64,000 nucleotides of DNA from Polynucleobacter sp. MWH-Aus1W21 (GCF_018687275.1 NZ_CP061287.1:124001-188000), one strand, 5' to 3'; counted from the first letter of the stretch, positions 17,313 through 26,294 are shown. The notes: generated by a model not told the origin, from the letters alone. Made by a program: numbers and translations.

Positions 17313-17687
17313 ATGAATCCCCACGAAATCAGCATAACGGTCAAAGCCCAGTATCTTCCGGAGCAATCTGACCCAGATAACCGCCAATTTGCCTTTGCTT
17401 ACACCGTCACCATACGAAATACGGGTACGGCCAGTATTCAGCTAATAGCACGCCATTGGTTTATTGCGGATGGGGATAACGACGTCCAGGAGGTTCGTGG
17501 CCTAGGGGTTGTAGGTCAACAGCCGCTTTTGCGCTCTGGGGAGCATTTTGAATACACCAGTTGGGCTACCTTGCCCACCCCCGCAGGGACTATGCGTGGG
17601 GAGTATTTCTGCGTAACTGAGGAGGCTCAGTTCTTTCAGGCCCCTATTCCTGAGTTTGCCCTGGTGATGCCGCGTACCTTGCACTAG
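17313..17687 (+). CDS. apaG: Co2+/Mg2+ efflux-associated protein ApaG
   Basis: The 124-residue product is a single fibronectin-type III-like domain with characteristic blocks YLPEQSDPDNRQFAFAYTVT, ARHWFIADGDNDVQEV, GEHFEYTSWATLPTPAGTM and MRGEYFC. I chose the ATG at 17313, which gives the family's usual length and has a GGAG about 12 nt upstream; an in-frame ATG at 17295 would add six residues. The biochemical role of ApaG is unsettled; mutants affect cobalt resistance in Salmonella. It is divergent from rpe. Confidence 0.94.
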   Translation: MNPHEISITVKAQYLPEQSDPDNRQFAFAYTVTIRNTGTASIQLIARHWFIADGDNDVQEVRGLGVVGQQPLLRSGEHFEYTSWATLPTPAGTMRGEYFCVTEEAQFFQAPIPEFALVMPRTLH

Positions 17688-17703
17688 CGCAGGACTCTAG
17701 AGA

Positions 17704-17817
17704 CTATTTTTTGCCTTTACCCGTCCAGAGGACAATAAAAAGCAATAGTCCTAAGGCAACGGCACCCTCAAAGACAAACAGTAGCATTGGGTATTCATCG
17801 AGTAAATTGGCGATCAT
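17704..17817 (-). CDS. Possible 37-residue single-span membrane protein
   Basis: The reading frame from the ATG at 17817 encodes 37 residues: an acidic N-terminus (MIANLLDEYP), one strongly hydrophobic segment (about residues 11-32) and a basic end (GKGKK). This is a typical topology for small inner-membrane proteins. Its ATG overlaps the mltA ATG on the opposite strand by two bases within a TCATGA palindrome. It ends 16 bp from the apaG stop. No good ribosome-binding site is visible. The opposite strand here does not look like coding sequence. The gene is plausible but unproven. Confidence 0.4.
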   Translation of the reverse strand: MIANLLDEYPMLLFVFEGAVALGLLLFIVLWTGKGKK

Positions 17818-18946
17818 GATTTCTAAATTTAAATATGTTGTATTAAGTGTATTCGCAATCCTGGCCGTTAGCTTGATTGCGGGATGTTCCACTCCCCCCA
17901 CTCGTGGCACGGGTTATCGCTCCAGTAATTCTGGTGCAGCGCCATCAAGCTATAGCTCTTCTATTGCTAGTTTTAGCGCCGTCTCATGGCAGGTCTTGCC
18001 GGGATGGTACGACGATGATCTATCTCAAGCTTGGCCCGCGTGGTTAAAAAGCTGTGATGCCTTACGTAAGAAAAATAGTGAAGTTAGTTGGCGTGAGGTA
18101 TGCACTCAAGCGAGCACTGTTTCAGGCCGCGATACACAAGCAGTTCGCAAATATTTTGAAAGTAATTTTCAAGCGTATGAAATTCGCACTAGCTCTGGAA
18201 GTGATACGGGTTTAATTACCGGTTACTACGAGCCTGTCATGAATGGCTCACTCACTCGCACTAGTACATACAACGTACCGCTCTATAGCTATCCAAGTGC
18301 GTGGCGTAAATCAAAACCGAATCCGGGTCCAACGCGTGCAGAGCTCATCAGCTCTGGAGTGTTAAAGGGATCCGAAATTGCGTGGGTACAGGATCCTGTA
18401 GCGGCAGCTTCCATGCAAATACAAGGTTCCGGAAAGATTCGTCTTGAAGATGGGCGCGTCGTACGTCTCGGCTACGCAGGTACCAACGATCAACCATTTA
18501 AGTCATTTGCACAGTGGTTGTTAGATCGAAAAGAAATTACGCGAAGCGAAGCAACGATGCAAGGTATCTCGCAGTGGGCAAAACGTAATCCTGATCGGGT
18601 CAATGAAATGCTCAACGCTAACCCGCGTTTTGTTTTCTTTAAAGAGTTGCCAGGTAATGTGGCTGCAGATTTAGGCCCTAATGGAGCCTTAGGTGTGCCG
18701 CTTACTGGTGAGCGTAGCATCGCTGTTGATTTACAGGCTTTGCCTTTGGGCGCGCCAGTCTTTTTGGCTACAACAAAGCCATTGAGTAACCAGTCCTTGC
18801 AAAAGCTGGTGATGGCGCAAGATACTGGCAAGGCGATTGTGGGCGGCGTCAGGGCAGACTACTATTGGGGATCAGGGGATTCTGCTGGAGAGATGGCGGG
18901 CCGCATGAAACAAAATGGCAGGATGTGGCTGCTGCTTCCACGTTAA
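17816..18946 (+). CDS. mltA: Membrane-bound lytic murein transglycosylase A (lipoprotein)
   Basis: The 376-residue product begins with a lipoprotein signal peptide (KYVVLSVFAILAVSLIAGC, lipobox LIAGC, Cys24). The MltA domain includes LITGYYEPVMNGS and WVQDPVAAASMQIQGSG. The C-terminal 3D region holds VMAQDTGKAIVGGVRADYYW with conserved Asp residues. MltA cleaves glycan strands to 1,6-anhydromuropeptides at the outer membrane. The ATG at 17816 is chosen because the open frame upstream to 17711 is Pro/Ser/Lys-rich and would put residues before the signal peptide. It follows apaG. Confidence 0.93.
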   Translation: MISKFKYVVLSVFAILAVSLIAGCSTPPTRGTGYRSSNSGAAPSSYSSSIASFSAVSWQVLPGWYDDDLSQAWPAWLKSCDALRKKNSEVSWREVCTQASTVSGRDTQAVRKYFESNFQAYEIRTSSGSDTGLITGYYEPVMNGSLTRTSTYNVPLYSYPSAWRKSKPNPGPTRAELISSGVLKGSEIAWVQDPVAAASMQIQGSGKIRLEDGRVVRLGYAGTNDQPFKSFAQWLLDRKEITRSEATMQGISQWAKRNPDRVNEMLNANPRFVFFKELPGNVAADLGPNGALGVPLTGERSIAVDLQALPLGAPVFLATTKPLSNQSLQKLVMAQDTGKAIVGGVRADYYWGSGDSAGEMAGRMKQNGRMWLLLPR

Positions 18947-18972
18947 TAAATTCTTACTACCGAAAGAAATCA

Positions 18973-19749
18973 ATGAGCTACAAAACAATTTTGACTGAAG
19001 TGGATGGCAAGGTCGCAACCATCACTTTAAATCGCCCTGAAGTATTGAATGCCTTAAATGACCAATTGATGGAAGAGCTTGGCGCTGCATTATTGGCTTT
19101 TGATGCGGATGACAATATTGGTTGCATGATTGTTACTGGCAGTGAAAAGGCGTTTGCAGCTGGAGCTGATATCGCATCCATGGCGAAGTATGGACTGAAA
19201 GATGTTTATCGCGGTGACTTTATTACCCGCAACTGGGAAGAAATTAAAAAAGTCCGCAAGCCTGTAATAGCTGCCGTCTCCGGCTATGCGCTGGGTGGTG
19301 GTTGTGAGCTCGCCATGATGTGCGACACCATTATGGCTGCTGATAATGCGAAGTTTGCTCAACCAGAAGTGAAGTTAGGAATCATTCCTGGTGCTGGCGG
19401 TACACAACGTTTACCACGTGCAGTATCGAAAGCAAAAGCCATGGATTTAGCCTTAACAGGTCGCATGATGGATGCCGCCGAAGCTGAGCGCGCTGGTTTG
19501 GTCGCCAGAATTTTCCCGCAAGCAGATTTATTGAAAGAGGTAAAAGCAATTGCTAAAGGAATTGCCGATATGCCTTTATTGACTGCAATGATGGTTAAGG
19601 AAAGTATCAATACGGCCTACGAGACTACATTGTCTGAGGGTATTCATTTTGAGCGTCGCCTCTTTCATGCCTGTTTCGCAACAAATGATCAGAAAGAGGG
19701 TATGGCCGCATTTATGGAAAAGCGCCCAGCCAAATTTACCAACTCTTAA
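18973..19749 (+). CDS. Enoyl-CoA hydratase (crotonase family)
   Basis: The 258-residue product has the crotonase core: AFAAGADIASMAKY (oxyanion hole), VSGYALGGGCELAMMCD with the first catalytic Glu region, and KLGIIPGAGGTQRLPRAVSK with the second. These match short-chain enoyl-CoA hydratases of beta-oxidation (E. coli FadB N-domain, mitochondrial ECHS1). The ATG at 18973 has a GAAAGAA stretch before it and gives the family's standard N-terminus. The frame is open upstream to 18865, overlapping mltA. The physiological substrate cannot be fixed from sequence. Confidence 0.92.
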   Translation: MSYKTILTEVDGKVATITLNRPEVLNALNDQLMEELGAALLAFDADDNIGCMIVTGSEKAFAAGADIASMAKYGLKDVYRGDFITRNWEEIKKVRKPVIAAVSGYALGGGCELAMMCDTIMAADNAKFAQPEVKLGIIPGAGGTQRLPRAVSKAKAMDLALTGRMMDAAEAERAGLVARIFPQADLLKEVKAIAKGIADMPLLTAMMVKESINTAYETTLSEGIHFERRLFHACFATNDQKEGMAAFMEKRPAKFTNS

Positions 19750-19771
19750 TTTCAGAAATTCAAAAAAGAAT

Positions 19772-20968
19772 TTAGTTTTTTTCTAGGAAGCGTTGAGCTA
19801 GTTTGACCCAATAGCTCACGCCTACTGGAATCAAGGAATCGTTGAAGTCGTAGGAAGGATTGTGCAGGTGGCAAGGGCCCATGCCATGACCTACGGAGCG
19901 ATGATCCCCATCGCCATTCCCAAGGAAAACATAGCAACCTGGCTTTTCCAGCAACATAAACGCAAAGTCTTCTGCGCCCATCGTCGGATCAATTGAGGTA
20001 TTCACATTCTGCTTGCCAACCAACTCACTCATTACCTCTGTGGCAAATTGCACTTCATCTGCATGGTTAATGAGTGGTGGGTAATTTCGAGAGAATGCAA
20101 TTTCTGCTTGGCAATCAAATGCGCTTGCAACACTGTGAGCGATTTCGCGAAGACGTTGCTCAATTAGATCTAGGACATCTAATGTGAATGTGCGAACTGT
20201 GCCGCCAATGAATGCGCTATCCGGAATGACATTGCTTGTTTCACCCGCATGAAATTGCGTAATGGATAAAACAGCAGCATCCACAGGGCGTTTATTTCGT
20301 GTAATGATGCTTTGTAATGCAAGCACAACTTGTGCGCCAGCAAACACAGGATCTGCGCTGTTATGGGGAAGGGCGGCATGACCACCTTTGCCCTTAATAT
20401 TGATTTCGAAGGCATTGCTAGAAGCCATCATGGGGCCAGGAGTCACGCCAAAGTGACCTTCTGCTAAGCCGGGCCAGTTGTGCAAACCAAAAACGGCATC
20501 ACATGGAAACTCTTTGAAGAGTCCATCTTTAATCATTTCATTTGCGCCTGCACCACCTTCTTCAGCTGGCTGAAAAATAAAAATGACCGTACCCTTGAAG
20601 TCACGATGATTTGATAAATACTGTGCGGCACCAAGGAGCATGGCAGTGTGACCATCATGACCACAAGCGTGCATTTTTCCTGGGTTCTTTGAGGCATGCG
20701 CGAAGTTGTTGTGTTCTTGTAATGGCAACGCATCCATATCGGCGCGAAGACCAATCATCTTGCCTGGACCTAAGTCGCCATCTAAGCGACCGACTACTCC
20801 AGTTTTTCCCATGCCACGGTAAACAGTAATTCCCCAGCTGGAAAGTGCCTCTGCTACTAAGTCAGCCGTGCGGTTTTCCTCGAAACGCAATTCAGGATGC
20901 GCATGAATATTGCGTCGAATTTCTTGAATTGCTTCTGCGGATTCGGTAATTTCTGGGAGTAAATGCAT
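19772..20968 (-). CDS. M20-family amidohydrolase (hippurate hydrolase-like)
   Basis: The 398-residue product has the metal-binding MHACGHDGHTAMLLGAAQYL block, the catalytic Glu pair in FQPAEEGGAGANEMIKDGLF, HNWPGLAEGHFG, and the C-terminal PTMGAEDFAFMLLEKPGCYV. A lid/dimerisation domain occupies about residues 185-295. The family (HipO, IAA-amino acid hydrolase, N-acyl amino acid hydrolases) cleaves N-acyl amino acids or peptides with one or two divalent metals. The natural substrate is unknown. The gene is convergent with the enoyl-CoA hydratase gene and seems monocistronic. Confidence 0.9.
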   Translation of the reverse strand: MHLLPEITESAEAIQEIRRNIHAHPELRFEENRTADLVAEALSSWGITVYRGMGKTGVVGRLDGDLGPGKMIGLRADMDALPLQEHNNFAHASKNPGKMHACGHDGHTAMLLGAAQYLSNHRDFKGTVIFIFQPAEEGGAGANEMIKDGLFKEFPCDAVFGLHNWPGLAEGHFGVTPGPMMASSNAFEINIKGKGGHAALPHNSADPVFAGAQVVLALQSIITRNKRPVDAAVLSITQFHAGETSNVIPDSAFIGGTVRTFTLDVLDLIEQRLREIAHSVASAFDCQAEIAFSRNYPPLINHADEVQFATEVMSELVGKQNVNTSIDPTMGAEDFAFMLLEKPGCYVFLGNGDGDHRSVGHGMGPCHLHNPSYDFNDSLIPVGVSYWVKLAQRFLEKN

Positions 20969-21024
20969 CCCTTCATCTTATCCGAAAGTCTTTTAATGTG
21001 CCTTTAGAGGGCAATTAATGCTGA

Positions 21025-21744
21025 TTATTGATTGGGTAATTGAATGTGCTTTGCAGCAAAATGCAAAGCCTCAATTGAATAGGGGCTATTAGTGGTTTTT
21101 TGTAGCTCTTTTGGCAGTCTTGGAATCAGACCTAAGAATGGAGATTCAATTCTGGTTTGCAATGTTTGGAGATTTTCTTGCGACAGCGGCATTTCCTCTG
21201 TAAGGGTGTTGGCAATCCATCCAGCAATCTTTAAATTGCGCACTTTCATTACCTCATGCGTTAGTAGGGCATGATTAAGGCAGCCTAATTTCATGCCCAC
21301 TACGAGAACTATTGGTAAATCAATCTTCTTTGCAAACCCACCTAAATCTTCATCTTCATTTAAAGGTATTAGCAAGCCTCCAGCACCCTCAACCACAACG
21401 CAATCTGTATGTTGTTGAACAGTCTGAAAGGCCTCAGTTATTACACTCATTTCAAGCTTTAACCCTTGCTGCGCCGCTACTAGGTGAGGGGCAGATGGTT
21501 GATCTAATACATAAGGGCATAAGCTCAATTCGTTATGACCAAGGTTGGACGCAGTGCGTAGTGTTTCTAAGTCTTCATTGAGGGTTGTACCGTTTGCGTT
21601 CTTGTAAGTTCCGGCAACAACGGGCTTAAAGCCAATGGCGTTTATTTTTTGTTCGCGCAATTTCACAATGAGCGCACCGCTTACCAGGGTTTTACCAACC
21701 TCGGTATCGGTACCAGTCACAAAGAATCCAGTGGGCTTATTCAT
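21025..21744 (-). CDS. bioD: Dethiobiotin synthetase
   Basis: The 239-residue ATP-dependent carboxylase forms the ureido ring of dethiobiotin from DAPA and CO2. The P-loop variant GTDTEVGKTLVSGAL is near the N-terminus, and GFKPVVAGT and VVEGAGGLLIPLNEDE follow. It overlaps bioF by 8 bp and ends the bioA-F-D operon. Confidence 0.95.
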   Translation of the reverse strand: MNKPTGFFVTGTDTEVGKTLVSGALIVKLREQKINAIGFKPVVAGTYKNANGTTLNEDLETLRTASNLGHNELSLCPYVLDQPSAPHLVAAQQGLKLEMSVITEAFQTVQQHTDCVVVEGAGGLLIPLNEDEDLGGFAKKIDLPIVLVVGMKLGCLNHALLTHEVMKVRNLKIAGWIANTLTEEMPLSQENLQTLQTRIESPFLGLIPRLPKELQKTTNSPYSIEALHFAAKHIQLPNQ

Positions 21745-22975
21745 GAGACGTCTTTTGGATGGCTATCTGCTCAATCATTTTTAAAGTAGTGATTAGCTGA
21801 TACAAATCTGCTTCACTATGATTTGCTGAGAAGGTAATTCTCAATCGCGCACTGCCAATGGGTACCGTGGGTGGGCGAATTGCTGGAATCCAATATCCGG
21901 CTTCATCCAACAATTTGGCTGCCAACAAGGCATTGGCATTGCTGCCCAAGATAACAGGCTGAATTGCAGTGCAAGAAGATACTTTTTCCCATTGAGCAAA
22001 ATGCATTTCATCTTGCCAAATGCGAATGAGTTTATTGAGTTGGGTGCGACGATTGCCCCCTTCATTTCCCTCAATCATTTCTAAGCTCTTGGAGAGAGTG
22101 TGCGCTATTGCTGGTGGCGTAGCAGTGCTGTAAATAAAGGGGCGACCTTTTTGGATCAGCCATTCAATCAAGGTTGCATGCGCACAAACAAAAGCACCGC
22201 TGACACCGGCAGCCTTTCCAAGTGTGCCGATATACACAATGCGATCTGAGCAAATATTTTCCTGCTCCAAAATGCCGTGACCATGTTTACCTAAAACTCC
22301 AAAGCCATGAGCATCATCCACCAATAGCAAGGCATCATATTGCTCGGCGATTTCTAATAATCCCTTAACAGGGGCAAGGTCACCATCCATACTAAAGACG
22401 CCATCAGTGACAATCATCTTGAGAGGATTTTGATCAGCTTTTAGTAATTCACTTAATGCATTGATGTCATCATGATCAAATAACTGAACCCGCGCATTAT
22501 TTTGCGAGCTTGCTAAGCGGACACCATCAATCAAAGACGCATGATTTAACCTGGCTGAATAAATGCTGGTGGACCCTTGTGGCGCAAGTCTTGCTAAGGC
22601 TGTAATTGCTGTTAGATTGGCAAGGTAGCCGGTGCTAAAAAAGAGTGCGCGTGCATCAGGGATATGTTGCTTCTGAAAATCTGCCAACTTACTTTCAAGA
22701 ATCTCATGAGCAATGCTATGGCCACTAATGAGATGTGAGGCGCCGCTACCAACACCATACTGCGCTGCGCCTTCAGCAAGAGCTTGGACTAGCTCGGGAT
22801 GATTTGCCAGACCCAGATAGTCATTACTGCAGAAAGCTTTTAATTCACGCCCGTTAACTAGCGTCTTGGTGTCGCAAGGAGATTCAGTTGCTCTCAATAT
22901 TCGTTTTAGCAGTTGTACATCCAAATCTGCGATTTGCTCTTGCGCAAAATGAAGGGCGTTAAATGCACTCGTCAT
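21737..22975 (-). CDS. bioF: 8-amino-7-oxononanoate synthase
   Basis: The 412-residue PLP enzyme condenses pimeloyl-ACP/CoA with alanine. The PLP-lysine block YIGTLGKAAGVSGAFVC, the aspartate block LLVDDAHGFGVLGKHG and CSNDYLGLANHPELVQA are all present. Overlaps of 4 bp with bioA and 8 bp with bioD argue for coupled translation. The chain is slightly longer than E. coli BioF (384), with the extra length near the N-terminus and in the last third. Confidence 0.95.
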   Translation of the reverse strand: MTSAFNALHFAQEQIADLDVQLLKRILRATESPCDTKTLVNGRELKAFCSNDYLGLANHPELVQALAEGAAQYGVGSGASHLISGHSIAHEILESKLADFQKQHIPDARALFFSTGYLANLTAITALARLAPQGSTSIYSARLNHASLIDGVRLASSQNNARVQLFDHDDINALSELLKADQNPLKMIVTDGVFSMDGDLAPVKGLLEIAEQYDALLLVDDAHGFGVLGKHGHGILEQENICSDRIVYIGTLGKAAGVSGAFVCAHATLIEWLIQKGRPFIYSTATPPAIAHTLSKSLEMIEGNEGGNRRTQLNKLIRIWQDEMHFAQWEKVSSCTAIQPVILGSNANALLAAKLLDEAGYWIPAIRPPTVPIGSARLRITFSANHSEADLYQLITTLKMIEQIAIQKTSHE

Positions 22976-24318
22976 ACCAATGTCTTTTCTAAGGCAAGCT
23001 GCACCGCTTTACCTAATTGCAACGTTTCTTCAGATGACAAGATATAGGGGGGCATTACATAAATCGTATTGCCAATAGGCCTAATTAGTACAGCCGCTTC
23101 TAAGCTATTGGTAAACATGGTTCGCGCAAAAATTTTAGGATCTTTGATGTAATTGTTTTTAACGTCAAATGCCAAAATCATTCCCTGTTGGCGCCAATGT
23201 TCAATTCGGGAATCGGTCTTTGCCCATGTAAACGCTTTTGCTAAATCTTGCGAGCGCCCAAGATTCTTTTCTAATACATTTTCGGATTCAAAAATCTCAA
23301 GACAAGCTAGAGCGGCAGCGCATGCTAGAGGATTGCCAGTATATGAGTGAGAGTGTAAAAACCCTTGCGATGTTTGGTCGCCATAAAACGCCTGGTAAAT
23401 CTGATCGGTAGTAAGGCACAGTGATAGGGGCAAATAACCACCGCTAATTCCCTTGGAAAGCGTTATAAAGTCTGGCCAGATATCCGCATGTTCACAGGCG
23501 AAGAACTTACCGCTCCGACCACAGCCAACGGCAATCTCATCTGCAATCAGATGCACTTCATAGCGATTGCATAGTTCTCTGACTAGGCGCAAATATTCGG
23601 GAGAGTGCATCGCCATTTGTCCGGCGCATTGCACTAAGGGCTCAACAATAAACGCAGCTATATGTTGATGCTCTTTTATAAATAATTCTTCAACTTGTTT
23701 TGCGGCAAGTTTTGCCACATCATCTGCGGTCTCACCAACTTTTGCTTTGCGTGCATCGGGGGAGGCGACTGTGTAGACATCTTGCAGTAGTGAACCATAA
23801 GCTTCTCTGAAAATGGCTACGTCAGTTACCGCTAATGCACCTAGCGTTTCTCCGTGATAACCATTCTCTACGCAAACAAATTTCTTCTTTTGAGATTTGC
23901 CAGTGAGCTGCCAATAGTGATGACTCATCTTCAGAGCAATCTCTACAGCAGATGCACCATCAGATGCGTAGAAGACGTGACCCAAGTGTTGCCTGGTTAA
24001 CGCCGAAAGTTTTTCAGACAACTCCACTACAGGTAGATGTGTAAAACCTGCGAGCATCACATGCTCAATTTTTTCTAGCTGCTCAGTTATTGCTCGATTG
24101 ATGCGTGGATTGGAGTGACCAAATAGATTTGTCCACCATGAACTAATGGCATCAAGCAGGGCATTTCCGTTTTCGTCATATAGCCAAGCACCCTTACCTT
24201 TTGTGATGGCAACTAGCGGAAAGGACTCATGCTGTTTCATCTGAGTGCATGGGTGCCAAACGGCGGCTAGGCTGCGATCAATGAGTGCGGCTTGATTTAA
24301 ATCAGAAATAACCTTCAT
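22972..24318 (-). CDS. bioA: Adenosylmethionine-8-amino-7-oxononanoate aminotransferase
   Basis: The 448-residue class III aminotransferase converts KAPA to DAPA, using S-adenosylmethionine as amino donor in this family. Recognised blocks are VWHPCTQMKQHESFPLV, SSWWTNLFGHSNPRIN, ENGYHGETLGALAVT, LIADEIAVGCGRSGKFFACE and the PLP lysine in ITLSKGISGGYLPLS. It leads the bioA-F-D operon and is divergent from bioB. No clear BirA or BioR operator could be made out in the 89-bp gap between the two starts. Confidence 0.95.
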   Translation of the reverse strand: MKVISDLNQAALIDRSLAAVWHPCTQMKQHESFPLVAITKGKGAWLYDENGNALLDAISSWWTNLFGHSNPRINRAITEQLEKIEHVMLAGFTHLPVVELSEKLSALTRQHLGHVFYASDGASAVEIALKMSHHYWQLTGKSQKKKFVCVENGYHGETLGALAVTDVAIFREAYGSLLQDVYTVASPDARKAKVGETADDVAKLAAKQVEELFIKEHQHIAAFIVEPLVQCAGQMAMHSPEYLRLVRELCNRYEVHLIADEIAVGCGRSGKFFACEHADIWPDFITLSKGISGGYLPLSLCLTTDQIYQAFYGDQTSQGFLHSHSYTGNPLACAAALACLEIFESENVLEKNLGRSQDLAKAFTWAKTDSRIEHWRQQGMILAFDVKNNYIKDPKIFARTMFTNSLEAAVLIRPIGNTIYVMPPYILSSEETLQLGKAVQLALEKTLV

Positions 24319-24407
24319 GTTTGATATTTGACCACTAGTTTTCCCAATTTCAGGCCTGTATCTGTTATGTTTATGCCTTGAATCTACCTAATTTCTGGAA
24401 TTTGCCC

Positions 24408-25457
24408 ATGCAGGACACTCAAATCGTTGAAAAACCTTTAACCCAGTTCAAATCGAAGGCTGAATTGCATCAAGGGGTGCATGAGGAAATTTCAGCGCCT
24501 GGAGAGTGGTCAGTAGCTCAAATTGAGGCTTTATTTGCCCTTCCATTTAATGAATTGATGCTGAGAGCCCAAGAGACTCATAAGGCTTATTTCCCTGAGG
24601 GTGATGTCGAATTGGCTACCCTGTTGTCAATCAAGACAGGTGGTTGTCCTGAGGACTGCGGCTACTGCCCGCAAGCCGCTCGTTATGACACCGATGTTAA
24701 GGCCGAGAAGTTAATGGGCTTGGAAGAGGTTTTAGAGGCTGCTAAAGCAGCTAAAGCGGCTGGTTCTAACCGTTTTTGTATGGGCGCTGCTTGGCGCGAG
24801 CCTAAGGATCGTGATATTGAAAAAGTGACCGCCATGATTAAGGGCGTAAAAGCCCTGGGCCTTGAAACCTGCGCTACCTTGGGCATGTTGGAAGCTGATC
24901 AAGCTCAGGCCCTTCAGGAGGCTGGTTTGGACTTCTATAACCATAATTTAGATACCAGCGAAGATTTTTACCGCTCAGTCATTTCTACTCGTGGCTATCA
25001 GGATCGCTTGGATACGATTTCCAATGTCCGCGCTGCTGGAATGTCAGTTTGCTGCGGAGGAATCGTGGGCATGGGCGAATCTAGAGAGCAGCGAGCTGCC
25101 TTTCTGGCGCGCTTAGCCAATCTAAGCCCATATCCAGAATCAGTGCCTATTAATCATTTGGTGCCTGTGGCTGGCACGCCATTAGCAGATCAAAAGCCAT
25201 TAGATCCGCTCGAGTTTGTTCGAACTATTGCGGTTGCTAGGATCACCATGCCTAAAGCTCGTGTGCGCTTGTCAGCAGGACGTCAGGAGCTTGGTAGGGC
25301 TGTCCAGGCAATGTGTTTCTTGGCTGGCGCTAATTCGATTTTCTATGGTGAGCAACTACTCACTACCGGTAATCCTGAGGCAGAACAAGACCGTGCACTC
25401 TTGGCTGAGTTGGGTCTGAAGACCAAGCAAAGCAGCAAAGCAGAGGTTTTAATCTAA
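24408..25457 (+). CDS. bioB: Biotin synthase
   Basis: The 349-residue radical SAM enzyme inserts sulfur into dethiobiotin. The radical SAM cysteines are Cys80, Cys84 and Cys87 in GGCPEDCGYCPQAARY. Other blocks are KAAGSNRFCMGAAWREPKDR, YNHNLDTSEDFY and PKARVRLSAGRQEL, the last carrying the conserved Arg that ligates the auxiliary [2Fe-2S] cluster. The ATG at 24408 has GGAA 7 nt upstream and is preferred over the TTG at 24378. It is divergent from bioA. Confidence 0.96.
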   Translation: MQDTQIVEKPLTQFKSKAELHQGVHEEISAPGEWSVAQIEALFALPFNELMLRAQETHKAYFPEGDVELATLLSIKTGGCPEDCGYCPQAARYDTDVKAEKLMGLEEVLEAAKAAKAAGSNRFCMGAAWREPKDRDIEKVTAMIKGVKALGLETCATLGMLEADQAQALQEAGLDFYNHNLDTSEDFYRSVISTRGYQDRLDTISNVRAAGMSVCCGGIVGMGESREQRAAFLARLANLSPYPESVPINHLVPVAGTPLADQKPLDPLEFVRTIAVARITMPKARVRLSAGRQELGRAVQAMCFLAGANSIFYGEQLLTTGNPEAEQDRALLAELGLKTKQSSKAEVLI

Positions 25458-25469
25458 CTTTTGTCGCGA

Positions 25470-26099
25470 ATGTCCCCGATAGATCGCTTTATTTTGGAGT
25501 TTGACACTGCCCTTCGGTCGGTGGTTGGGGGTGCTAATTCTCAAAGACCTACGCCAGGGTCGGATTTTGCAAGTCATTCTGGGTTAGATGCTGCCGAACG
25601 AAAACATGCTGCTGGACTCATGCGTGTAAATCACGTTGGTGAAGTTTGTGCGCAAGCGTTGTATCAATCACAAAAATTAGTCGCACGAAATTCAGATATT
25701 CAAGAGATGTTGGATCACTCTGGCCGCGAAGAAATGGATCATCTTGCCTGGTGTGAAACTCGCCTACAAGAGCTTGGATCTCACACTAGTTATCTCAATC
25801 CACTTTGGTATGCAGGATCCTTTGCAATCGGCTTGGCAGCGGGCTTAGCGGGCGATAAGTGGAGTTTAGGATTTGTTGCTGAAACAGAAAAACAAGTGGA
25901 GAATCACTTAGAAAGTCATCTCGAAAAATTGCCAAAAGAAGACCAGCGTTCGCGCGCAATTGTTGATCAAATGCGCGTTGATGAAATTGCTCATGGACAG
26001 GCGGCAAAAAATGCAGGCGGTGCAAATTTGCCAGAACCTATTCAAAAAATAATGCAGGCAATGTCTAAGGTAATGACCACTACTGCTTATAAAATTTAA
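25470..26099 (+). CDS. coq7: COQ7-type demethoxyubiquinone hydroxylase
   Basis: The 209-residue product is a di-iron carboxylate hydroxylase. Ligand motifs are RVNHVGEVCAQALYQ with Glu58, EEMDHLAWCETRL with the ExxH pair Glu88/His91, and a second repeat with KQVENHLESHLEKLP and DEIAHGQAAK. It adds the last ring hydroxyl in ubiquinone synthesis and replaces UbiF in many betaproteobacteria. The ATG at 25470 is preferred; a TTG at 25461 would add three residues. It lies 12 bp after bioB and may be co-transcribed with it. Confidence 0.92.
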   Translation: MSPIDRFILEFDTALRSVVGGANSQRPTPGSDFASHSGLDAAERKHAAGLMRVNHVGEVCAQALYQSQKLVARNSDIQEMLDHSGREEMDHLAWCETRLQELGSHTSYLNPLWYAGSFAIGLAAGLAGDKWSLGFVAETEKQVENHLESHLEKLPKEDQRSRAIVDQMRVDEIAHGQAAKNAGGANLPEPIQKIMQAMSKVMTTTAYKI

Positions 26100-26122
26100 A
26101 ACTGAAATCCGATTAATCTTTG

Positions 26123-26158
26123 AAAATTAATTTCTGATTAATTTTGATATATTTTTTT
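26123..26158 (+). terminator. Possible weak terminator after coq7
   Basis: AAAATTAAT and ATTAATTTT form a perfect 9-bp inverted repeat around TTCTG, and a run of seven T follows at 26152-26158. The stem is purely A/T and so weak; it may be only a partial terminator. Confidence 0.3.
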
Positions 26159-26163
26159 GAGAT

Positions 26164-26183
26164 TACTGTTTATAAATACAGTA
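26164..26183. promoter_or_regulatory. Near-consensus LexA (SOS) box
   Basis: TACTGT-TTATAAAT-ACAGTA matches the CTGT-N8-ACAG LexA core exactly, with perfect 6-bp palindromic arms and an all-A/T spacer. Possible -35 (TTGAGA, 26157-26162) and -10 (TATATT, 26182-26187) elements overlap it at a long 19-bp spacing. It lies 215 bp before mraZ, with no small ORF in between. Confidence 0.65.
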
Positions 26184-26294
26184 TATTTTGGGATTATCTA
26201 GCTCAATAGCTAAGATCTATTCTTAAGTATATTTTCCAAGCCATTGTTTCAAGTAGCTATTTTACTAACACCATTTTCTGAACACATGACGCTA

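Noticed and set aside
17711..17815. N-terminal extension of mltA by 35 codons
   Set aside because: It would place Pro/Ser/Lys-rich residues before a clear lipoprotein signal peptide; the ATG at 17816 fits better.
24319..24407. Possible BirA operator between bioA and bioB
   Set aside because: No long palindrome of the expected TTGTAAAC-type arms could be found; only a lone TTGACC was seen, with no -10 at proper spacing.
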